64,000 nucleotides of DNA, taken from NCBI RefSeq assembly GCF_901875555.1, contig NZ_CABFMD010000034.1:61605-125604 (forward strand). The letters are read 5' to 3'. This stretch comes from Streptococcus parasanguinis (GTDB lineage: Bacteria > Bacillota > Bacilli > Lactobacillales > Streptococcaceae). Under the pieces are notes generated by a model, which worked only from the letters and a program-made list of their open reading frames with translations, was not told the DNA's origin and did not search any database. Of this stretch, positions 56,363 to 64,000 are shown one piece after another. Each line of letters starts with the position of its first letter. Position 1 is the first letter of the stretch. A program made the position numbers and the translations under genes.

Positions 56363-56902
56363 ATGAAACAACATCATACTTTTTCAATTGTTCTTCCAGC
56401 CTTCGGAGCTGCTATCATTGCTTCCCTATCACAAATCATCATTCCGATAGGAGCGGTGCCCATCACCTTACAGACCTTTGCTGTAGGACTGGTGGCTGCT
56501 ATTTTTAAACCGAGGGAAGCTACTCTTGCTGCTCTCCTCTATCTTATTCTCGGTGCAATTGGTCTACCCGTTTTCGCAGGAGGTAGCGGTGGTTTTCAAA
56601 CCTTCTTTAGTCCAATAGCTGGTTATATACTTGCCTATCCCCTTTTCGCCTTTATCACTTCTAAACTGACTAATGCTGATACACCCATTTGGAAAATCTT
56701 TTTGGCTTTTGTTTTAGGAGATGTCCCAGTATTTGTCGGTGGAATTCTCACCCTTCACTTCCTTGGAAATATGGGTTGGTCTACAGCCGTAGCTGTCGGT
56801 TTGACACCTTTTATCATTCCTGACCTGTTAAAAGGACTCATCGTCTCTTTGGTGACTAAGCCAGTTTTAAAAGCACTAAAAAATCATAACTACTTTAACT
56901 AA
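56363..56902 (+). CDS. bioY: Biotin transporter S component BioY
   Basis: A 179-residue membrane protein with six helices. BioY signatures are IPIGAVPITLQTFAVGL (near 26-42) and YLILGAIGLPVFAGGSGGFQ (near 61-80). It captures biotin and works with the shared ECF module encoded elsewhere, because the ECF operon at 5.9-8.9 kb has its own S component. The start is weakly marked by GTGAGG, which overlaps the second operator, so repressor binding there might also affect translation. Confidence 0.93.
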   Translation: MKQHHTFSIVLPAFGAAIIASLSQIIIPIGAVPITLQTFAVGLVAAIFKPREATLAALLYLILGAIGLPVFAGGSGGFQTFFSPIAGYILAYPLFAFITSKLTNADTPIWKIFLAFVLGDVPVFVGGILTLHFLGNMGWSTAVAVGLTPFIIPDLLKGLIVSLVTKPVLKALKNHNYFN

Positions 56903-56904
56903 AA

Positions 56905-56950
56905 AAAGATTGAAGGCTCTGTTCACACGAACAATGTCTTCAATCTTTTT
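56905..56950. terminator. Bidirectional terminator between bioY and the CHY gene
   Basis: AAAGATTGAAG and CTTCAATCTTT arms over a loop of about 22 nt that contains GTTC-ACAC-GAAC. T-runs lie on both strands. Confidence 0.75.
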
Positions 56951-57359
56951 ATTTTGCAAAATAAATGTCATAGTGTTTTGAACAAGCTGGGTTAAACCGA
57001 CTGTGACAATGAGGGCAAGAGACAGATTTTTGATAGTTTTCAATAGTCATTTCATGTAGACAAACACCACAGATAACTACCTTATCCTGCCTTAAGTGGC
57101 AAGGATAAGCCTGATATTTATGATCCTCTATATGATCATGACATTGATAACAGGCATAATACTTTTGACAGTCATAGCATTTTAGGGCAAGAATATCTAG
57201 TGGAGAATGATAGTGTTGGCACCTACTTTCCTTGTCTACCAAGAGGCCATGAATTTGGGCTTCTGACAGACAAGGGGTAGAAGAGATGGCCTTGCCCAGG
57301 ACATCAGGTTCCTGCTTTCTGAAAGTTTTTCTAGTGATTGTACTTTTACTATTTTCCAT
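56949..57359 (-). CDS. CHY-type zinc-finger protein
   Basis: A 136-residue small zinc protein. Residues 35-130 hold the CHY finger pattern: RCQHYHSPLDILALKCYDC, then YYACYQCHDHIEDH, CGVCLHEM and CPHCHSRFNPACSKHYDIYF. Bacterial members have unknown function. Residues 1-34 are not typical of the family, which often starts close to the GLLVDKESRC segment. A TATAAT -10 (57372-57367) lies only seven bases upstream of the ATG and no ribosome site is visible, so the message is either leaderless or translation starts further in. Confidence 0.8.
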   Translation of the reverse strand: MENSKSTITRKTFRKQEPDVLGKAISSTPCLSEAQIHGLLVDKESRCQHYHSPLDILALKCYDCQKYYACYQCHDHIEDHKYQAYPCHLRQDKVVICGVCLHEMTIENYQKSVSCPHCHSRFNPACSKHYDIYFAK

Positions 57360-57606
57360 TAATCACATTATAGCACAAAGGATTTGTATTTATAGGAGAA
57401 AAGTATAGTCGATTCACATGATTCATTGTGTCTACCTTACGCTTCTACGTAACAATAGTTTTCAGTTCTTATTTGATGAACCTTTAGGGACTGATTTTTA
57501 TTTTACAATTTAAACTATAGATCTAAGAACTAAAGAAAAGACAGCTGGATATAAGTTCGGAAATCAAGCGTTTTCTAGGGAAGATGGAAGAGTTTTCAAA
57601 GAAATA

Positions 57607-57635
57607 TTGAAGAAAAGCCGAAAAAATAGTAAAAT
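57607..57635 (+). promoter_or_regulatory. Promoter of the surface nucleotidase gene
   Basis: TTGAAG (57607-57612), 17 bp, TAAAAT (57630-57635). The remaining 57373-57606 spacer shows nothing else recognisable. Confidence 0.55.
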
Positions 57636-57701
57636 GGAAGAGCTGATTGCAGCAAATCAACTGTTCTGTTTTCTCCTCTTTGGAGAAGTGTCCTACATTA
57701 G

Positions 57702-59906
<2,205 letters not shown>

Positions 59907-59987
59907 CTGGGGATAGAAAGTATACAAACTGTTTTTGCATAAAAAATTAAATGATTCTGCAATAGATATCATTTACTCCCTACTGGG

Positions 59988-60121
59988 ACTTTCCGCCGTG
60001 AGAAAAGTGCTTGAAACAATATTGTTTCAAGCACTCGGGAGTTTTGAAACCTTAGGTTCAAAACTAAGTCATGGAACTTTGAAGAAGTTCGCTGACGTCC
60101 GTTCTCACCTAAGGAAAGTTT
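59988..60121 (-). repeat. Structured dispersed repeat, copy 3 (inverted)
   Basis: Read on the minus strand it starts AAACTTTCCTTAGGTGAG (60121 leftwards) and ends CTCACGGCGGAAAGT (59988). The third hairpin (60007-60034) is a perfect 28-bp palindrome in which CTTGAAAC pairs with GTTTCAAG, whereas copies 1 and 2 have CTAGAAA pairing with TTTCTAG: a compensatory change. The second hairpin AGTTTTGAA/TTCAAAACT keeps the CCTAAGGT loop (minus strand). A GCAGAATCATTTAA block adjoins on the left (59947-59960, minus strand). Confidence 0.85.
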
Positions 60122-60147
60122 CTCAGAATACTTTGACTTCAATCTGA

Positions 60148-60181
60148 AACGTCCGTTCTTTTAAGAAACGGACGTTTTTCA
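60148..60181. terminator. Terminator near repeat copy 3
   Basis: AAACGTCCGTT and AACGGACGTTT arms over CTTTTAAG, followed by TTC. It lies between convergent genes. Confidence 0.75.
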
Positions 60182-60185
60182 TATC

Positions 60186-60599
60186 TTAGGCTGTCTTCTC
60201 TATCCAGACACTGCGGACAAAGAAGAGGCTGATCAGAGCTAGTGCTAGAAAGGCAACTCCAAAGTAATAATAGGGCTGATCCATTGTGGTGGAGCGACCA
60301 GAGAGGTTGACAATGCCTCGGTAGAGGGCTCCTGTTGTGAGAGTAGCCACTCCGGAATTCCAAAGATTGAGACTCAGGCGAGAGAAGCCTTTGACGAAGA
60401 GCTGTAGAGCTACTAACAGTGCCCCACCGATCAAAGGAATCAAGAAAAGGTAGTGCATGAAGGCCGAAGTTTCTCCAAAACTAAAGTGTTCATAGATGCG
60501 ACTTCCAACGAAGAAGAAAGCTGAAATAAGAGGATACCAGAGAATCGTTTTTTTCAAGCGTTTTTTAATGGGATTAGTAACCGATGTAGACAATGTCAC
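60186..60599 (-). CDS. Membrane protein of unknown function in a glycosylation operon
   Basis: A 137-residue protein with about four hydrophobic segments (20-35, 46-68, 80-98, 108-127). I recognise no family. It overlaps the phosphodiester glycosidase gene by 26 bp and is the last of three overlapping genes, so a role in the same envelope pathway is inferred. The GTG at 60599 follows AAGGGCGGTGA; a TTG at 60593 is also possible. Confidence 0.65.
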   Translation of the reverse strand: MTLSTSVTNPIKKRLKKTILWYPLISAFFFVGSRIYEHFSFGETSAFMHYLFLIPLIGGALLVALQLFVKGFSRLSLNLWNSGVATLTTGALYRGIVNLSGRSTTMDQPYYYFGVAFLALALISLFFVRSVWIEKTA

Positions 60600-61476
60600 T
60601 CACCGCCCTTTCTGAGATAGTACCATTTGTTGTTGGTTTGTTAATAACTTGGCCATTGAAGTAAAGGGTAGAAGATCCACCCCCATCCAAGTTGTAGGCT
60701 GTTTTAGCGCCATAAGACTTCATCACTTCCGCTAATTGGTAGAGAGATAGTCCTTCACTTTCTGAAGTCCGTCCATCTGACACGACGATAATGTAGTGGT
60801 TTTCGTCGATGATCCCAATCGCTGTACGTGGGTTGGATGCCATGGATTGTCCAACTTCTGAGTTGGTGTCTACCGTAATCTCACCATTTTCAACTAAGGA
60901 AGGACCGAAAGCGAGGAGATTGACGACCCCGTCTTTGACCAATTGATCCGCAGAGATCTCGTCTTCATAGATAATTTTGAAGGATCCATCCTTATAAATC
61001 GCCAGGTCCCCATTGCTTGAATCTTCCCGAACGGTATCTCGATAGACCACACCGTTTCGGATGACGTATCCTGTGTTGTTAGCCCCGTAATAGTCACCGT
61101 TCACTGCTAGAATAGCACTGTTGTTGGCGGCTGTGACGGAGGTCTTAGCCGTTACATTTGTCCCGTAGGTGTTTTGTGCAAAGGCTGTTTTCAGATAATC
61201 TGCCGAGCTGACTGTGATATCTGCGATGTAAACCTGGGTATTTTCAACTGTTTTTTCTGTTAAAGTCACCTGGATATTGTCATCTGAATAGCTGGTATCC
61301 GTCGTTGTAGCTGAAGCAGCTGCTTTTTTGGCTGCCTTAGTGTCCGTAGTCGTAGCTTTTACGGTTTGGATGGCATCGGATAAGACAAAGGTCTTGAGCA
61401 TCGAGTAGCTAAAACCGCTGGTCAAAAGAAGGCCAAAGCAGGCAGCATAGGTATAGGATTTTTTAAAGAATTTCAT
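60574..61476 (-). CDS. Phosphodiester glycosidase (NAGPA-like) membrane-attached protein
   Basis: A 300-residue protein with one N-terminal helix (residues 10-32) and an exported domain. Family marks are LAVNGDYYGANNTGYVIRNG (near 123), the TAIGIIDENHYIIVVSDGR stretch (near 217) and YNLDGGGSSTLYFNG (near 260). Members of this family remove GlcNAc from phosphodiester links (uncovering enzyme), and bacterial versions often sit in exopolysaccharide or wall-glycan loci. The substrate here is probably a surface glycan. The start overlaps the upstream glycosyltransferase gene by 14 bp. Confidence 0.85.
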   Translation of the reverse strand: MKFFKKSYTYAACFGLLLTSGFSYSMLKTFVLSDAIQTVKATTTDTKAAKKAAASATTTDTSYSDDNIQVTLTEKTVENTQVYIADITVSSADYLKTAFAQNTYGTNVTAKTSVTAANNSAILAVNGDYYGANNTGYVIRNGVVYRDTVREDSSNGDLAIYKDGSFKIIYEDEISADQLVKDGVVNLLAFGPSLVENGEITVDTNSEVGQSMASNPRTAIGIIDENHYIIVVSDGRTSESEGLSLYQLAEVMKSYGAKTAYNLDGGGSSTLYFNGQVINKPTTNGTISERAVSDIVYIGY

Positions 61477-62515
61477 GGTGGGGAGCTATCCTTTCTTTGA
61501 AGATTACTTTTTTCTGGATCACCCATGAGACCAGAAAGAGGAGGAAGCCAACGACAATTTTACTGATCAGGAGATTGAGCCCGAAAGCAGTATAGAAGAG
61601 TCGAATCAAGAGCGTATCGAGAATAAAGAGGCCTAGGGCTAGACCAAAGTAGCCACTTCCTGTTTTAGCGACGCTGTCTTTATTCTTAAAAACCAGGTGC
61701 TTGTTAGTCGAGTAGTTAAAAATGGAACTCGTCACACGAGCGATCCCGTTTGCTAGGAGAATGCGAAGACTAATGGGCACAGCCATCATTACAAAAAGGA
61801 AGAAGGCATAGACCAGATAGTCAACGATAAAACTACTTAGAGAGGAGAGGGCAAATTTAAACATGTCCTTGTAGATCATGAGGCCATCTCGGATAGGTCG
61901 GAAGTGGGAACCTTCATTGTCATTGATATAGACTGTTTCAATCGGAACTTCTAGGATGGGGAAGGACTTGCTTGCTGCAAGGAGAACATTCATTTCATAT
62001 TCATAACGCTGTCCGTCAACCTCAAGCATGAAAGGCAAGAGATTCGTAGTAAAAGCCCGTAAACCTGTTTGGGTATCGCTGATTGCCACTCCGGTTTGTT
62101 GTTTGAAGAGGAAACGAGTCAATTTATTCCCGAAGGCAGAACGCAAAGGAACTTGGCCAGAAAAGGCGCGTGCTCCTAAAATAAGTGCTCCAGGATGTTC
62201 TTGAGATTGGTTAACAACCCTGAAAATATCCCAAATTTTGTGCTGACCGTCTGCATCAGCTGTAACAATGCTTCCATAGGTACCTCTTTCTAGGATGTAT
62301 GCATAAGCAGTTTTGAGGGATTGCCCTTTTCCTTGGTTGTGCTCGTGGGTCAGGACTGTCGCAAGCCCGTCCAATTTGTCAAAAATCACTTTCTTGTCGG
62401 CGTCACTTCCATCGTCGACGACGATGATGTGGAGATCACTCTTAGCGTGAACCAGGCGAACCAATTTGACAAGATTCAGATCCGGTTGATAGGCGGGGAT
62501 GATAAGATAATTCAT
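61463..62515 (-). CDS. GT2 glycosyltransferase fused to a GtrA-like membrane domain
   Basis: A 350-residue fusion. Residues 1-205 form a GT-A domain of the dolichyl-phosphate-sugar synthase type, with IIPAYQP, VVDDGS (near 34), TADADGQH (near 87) and QTGLRAF. Residues 215-345 contain four helices of the GtrA flippase family. It probably transfers a sugar to undecaprenyl phosphate and helps flip the product, donating sugars for decoration of a wall polymer outside the membrane. It is first in a three-gene overlapping operon, and a GAGGAACGA site precedes the ATG. Confidence 0.87.
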   Translation of the reverse strand: MNYLIIPAYQPDLNLVKLVRLVHAKSDLHIIVVDDGSDADKKVIFDKLDGLATVLTHEHNQGKGQSLKTAYAYILERGTYGSIVTADADGQHKIWDIFRVVNQSQEHPGALILGARAFSGQVPLRSAFGNKLTRFLFKQQTGVAISDTQTGLRAFTTNLLPFMLEVDGQRYEYEMNVLLAASKSFPILEVPIETVYINDNEGSHFRPIRDGLMIYKDMFKFALSSLSSFIVDYLVYAFFLFVMMAVPISLRILLANGIARVTSSIFNYSTNKHLVFKNKDSVAKTGSGYFGLALGLFILDTLLIRLFYTAFGLNLLISKIVVGFLLFLVSWVIQKKVIFKERIAPHHEIL

Positions 62516-62714
62516 AATCGTTCCTCGTTTCTTGAGATTTGTTGTAGCTAGTATAAAGACTCAAGCTTAAAGCTAACTGATATCAGTTTTCTTTAAGAAA
62601 AGGGGACAGGAAAGGAGTATCTTTCCTTCTATTAATTGCCATTTTTAAGGGGAAGTTTTCCTTCAATATCGTAGGGTGTGTAAAAAATGATGTTTCAAAT
62701 CCTAAAGATAATCC

Positions 62715-62790
62715 TTGCCTTTGTTCGAAAAGTCTGGTATAATAGTTTCTTGTGAGTAAACCTCACTTACCCCTTGCAAAGACTTGGGGT
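62715..62790 (+). promoter_or_regulatory. rpsF promoter and leader hairpin
   Basis: TTGCCT (62715-62720), 17 bp, TATAAT (62738-62743). The leader contains ACCCC (62769-62773) pairing with GGGGT (62786-62790) over TTGCAAAGACTT, directly upstream of AAAAGGAGG. Many bacteria regulate this operon by S6:S18 binding to an rpsF leader, and this hairpin is a candidate site. Confidence 0.6.
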
Positions 62791-62818
62791 CATTAGTCCA
62801 AAAGGAGGAACATTATCA

Positions 62819-63109
62819 ATGGCTAAATACGAAATTCTTTATATTATTCGTCCAAACATTGAAGAAGAAGCTAAAAACGCTTTGGTAGCACGTTTCGATT
62901 CTATCTTGACTGACAACGGTGCAACTGTTGTTGAATCAAAAGATTGGGAAAAACGTCGTCTTGCATACGAAATCCAAGATTTCCGTGAAGGACTTTACCA
63001 CATCGTAAACGTTGAAGCGAACGACGCTGTAGCTCTTAACGAGTTCGACCGTCTTTCAAAAATCAACGGTGACATTCTTCGTCACATGATCGTAAAAGTT
63101 GACGCGTAA
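62819..63109 (+). CDS. rpsF: 30S ribosomal protein S6
   Basis: A 96-residue protein of standard length, reading [20 protein letters not shown] and ending MIVKVDA. It binds the central domain of 16S rRNA together with S18, which is encoded two genes downstream. The ATG at 62819 follows AAAAGGAGG. A TTG at 62774 lies in the leader and is not used. First gene of rpsF-ssb-rpsR. Confidence 0.97.
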   Translation: MAKYEILYIIRPNIEEEAKNALVARFDSILTDNGATVVESKDWEKRRLAYEIQDFREGLYHIVNVEANDAVALNEFDRLSKINGDILRHMIVKVDA

Positions 63110-63129
63110 GAAATCATCAGAGGTGACTT

Positions 63130-63627
63130 ATGATTAACAATGTTGTACTTGTCGGTCGTATGACCCGTGATGCTGAACTTCGTTACACTCCAAGCAATCA
63201 AGCAGTTGCTACTTTCAGCCTAGCTGTTAACCGCAACTTCAAGAGTCAGAATGGAGAGCGCGAAGCCGATTTCATCAACTGTGTGATCTGGCGTCAGCAA
63301 GCAGAAAACTTAGCCAACTGGGCTAAGAAAGGTGCTTTGATTGGGATTACCGGTCGCATTCAAACACGTAATTACGAAAACCAGCAAGGTCAACGTGTTT
63401 ATGTCACTGAAGTCGTAGCAGACAGCTTCCAATTATTGGAAAGCCGTGCAGCACGCGAAGGGCATGCAGCTGGTGGCTATTCATCAGGCAACGGTGGTTT
63501 TGCTGGAAATGCAGCCCCAAGCTTTGGTGGATCTGAACCAAGCAATGCAGCGCCAAACTTTGGTCGTGAAGAAAATCCATTTGGAGCTAATCCAATGGAC
63601 ATCTCAGACGACGATCTTCCATTCTAA
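63130..63627 (+). CDS. ssb: Single-stranded DNA-binding protein
   Basis: A 165-residue protein with an N-terminal OB fold (residues 1-110: [49 protein letters not shown]), a Gly/Asn/Ser-rich linker, and the acidic tail DISDDDLPF that recruits repair and replication proteins. Co-transcribed with rpsF and rpsR, the usual arrangement in Firmicutes. GAGGTGA precedes the ATG. Confidence 0.96.
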   Translation: MINNVVLVGRMTRDAELRYTPSNQAVATFSLAVNRNFKSQNGEREADFINCVIWRQQAENLANWAKKGALIGITGRIQTRNYENQQGQRVYVTEVVADSFQLLESRAAREGHAAGGYSSGNGGFAGNAAPSFGGSEPSNAAPNFGREENPFGANPMDISDDDLPF

Positions 63628-63668
63628 GAATGGGTTTAACGAATTAAAACTATAAAGGAGAATTAAAC

Positions 63669-63908
63669 ATGGCTCAACAACGTCGTGGCGGATTCAAACG
63701 CCGTAAAAAAGTTGATTACATCGCAGCAAACAAAATTGAATATGTTGATTACAAAGATACTGAGCTTCTTAGCCGTTTCGTTTCAGAACGTGGGAAAATC
63801 CTTCCTCGTCGTGTAACTGGAACTTCAGCGAAGAACCAACGTAAAGTAACAACAGCTATCAAACGCGCTCGCGTAATGGCTTTGATGCCTTTCGTAAACG
63901 AAGATTAA
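63669..63908 (+). CDS. rpsR: 30S ribosomal protein S18
   Basis: A 79-residue protein of standard length: basic start [20 protein letters not shown] and the core [19 protein letters not shown]. It binds 16S rRNA with S6. ATG follows AAAGGAGAAT. Only 13-15 bp separate its stop from an IS3-type left end, so the native operon terminator may have been displaced by, or be supplied by, the element. Confidence 0.97.
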   Translation: MAQQRRGGFKRRKKVDYIAANKIEYVDYKDTELLSRFVSERGKILPRRVTGTSAKNQRKVTTAIKRARVMALMPFVNED

Positions 63909-63921
63909 AAAAGAGGTCCGG

Positions 63922-64000
63922 TGTGAACTGCACCCCAAAAGTTAGACAGAAAAATCTAACTTTTGGGGTGTTTTTATTATGAAATTAACTTATAAAGATA
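63922..64000 (+). mobile_element. Left end of an IS3-family insertion sequence (cut by window edge)
   Basis: The sequence from TGTGAACTGCACCCC (about 63922) looks like an IS3/IS150-group terminal repeat. It includes a perfect 16-bp stem CACCCCAAAAGTTAGA (63931-63946) with its complement (63955-63970) followed by TTTTTATT, which would shield the transposase from outside transcription. An ATG at 63979 begins MKLTYKD, which resembles the start of IS861-type OrfA. The rest lies beyond the window. Confidence 0.75.

Overview
The window is chromosomal DNA of a viridans-group Streptococcus. The evidence is the low-GC codon use, strong AAGGAGG-type ribosome sites, two LPNTG and one LPKTG sortase-anchored proteins, a DexB whose catalytic residues fall at D194, E236 and D313, a phosphoketolase (Xfp), an Rgg-type regulator, a czcD with a divergent TetR gene, and the rpsF-ssb-rpsR operon. 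A full histidine-utilisation cluster together with Xfp points to the sanguinis/parasanguinis/australis side of the genus, but the species cannot be fixed from this sequence.

Layout. 1-5.3 kb: start of pabB (minus strand) and a 1610-residue CnaB-repeat surface protein. 5.3-9.5 kb: a structured repeat, then a four-gene ECF transporter operon (S-T-A1-A2) with foreign-looking codon use, set against a broken pnuC. 9.6-20.9 kb: an AEC permease, a remnant of an osmoprotectant-binding domain, a TetR-controlled ABC-2 drug-type exporter, two small membrane proteins, a TetR/CzcD zinc pair, an Rgg regulator with a decayed ABC exporter and an MFS permease, and a zinc alcohol dehydrogenase. 21-29 kb: a DEAD/DEAH helicase with a membrane segment, a VWA surface protein that starts at TTG, maltose acetyltransferase plus nucleoside phosphorylase, and KtrB/KtrA potassium uptake. 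29-33.6 kb: a GH31 glucosidase and DexB behind a cre-controlled promoter, suited to isomalto-oligosaccharides. 34-41.5 kb: a Fic protein between 16-bp direct repeats, metE-metF with an upstream MET-box-like palindrome, and a large SARP-type regulator.

41.7-53.3 kb is the hut island. Eight genes on the minus strand (hutU, ftcD, fchA, fhs, hutD, permease, hutH, hutG) and a divergent hutI convert histidine to glutamate. The C1 unit can leave either as formamide (HutG) or through tetrahydrofolate (FtcD, FchA, Fhs), and Fhs running in reverse could yield ATP. Both divergent promoters carry TTGAC-N6-TTGAC direct repeats.

53.5-64 kb: xfp, bioY with a paired operator, a CHY zinc-finger protein, an anchored 5'-nucleotidase with a 36-bp tandem repeat, a three-gene glycosyltransferase/phosphodiester glycosidase operon, rpsF-ssb-rpsR, and the left end of an IS3-family element.

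The most notable unexplained structure is a family of about 135-bp repeats with three good copies (5312-5447 +, 33644-33779 +, 59988-60121 -) and probable degenerate relatives near 29.3 and 44.4 kb. The good copies share an inverted-repeat closing stem, three internal hairpins with compensatory base changes, and a conserved 7-nt complementarity that would allow a pseudoknot. This looks like a selected RNA fold carried by a dispersed element. No rRNA, tRNA or CRISPR array was seen.
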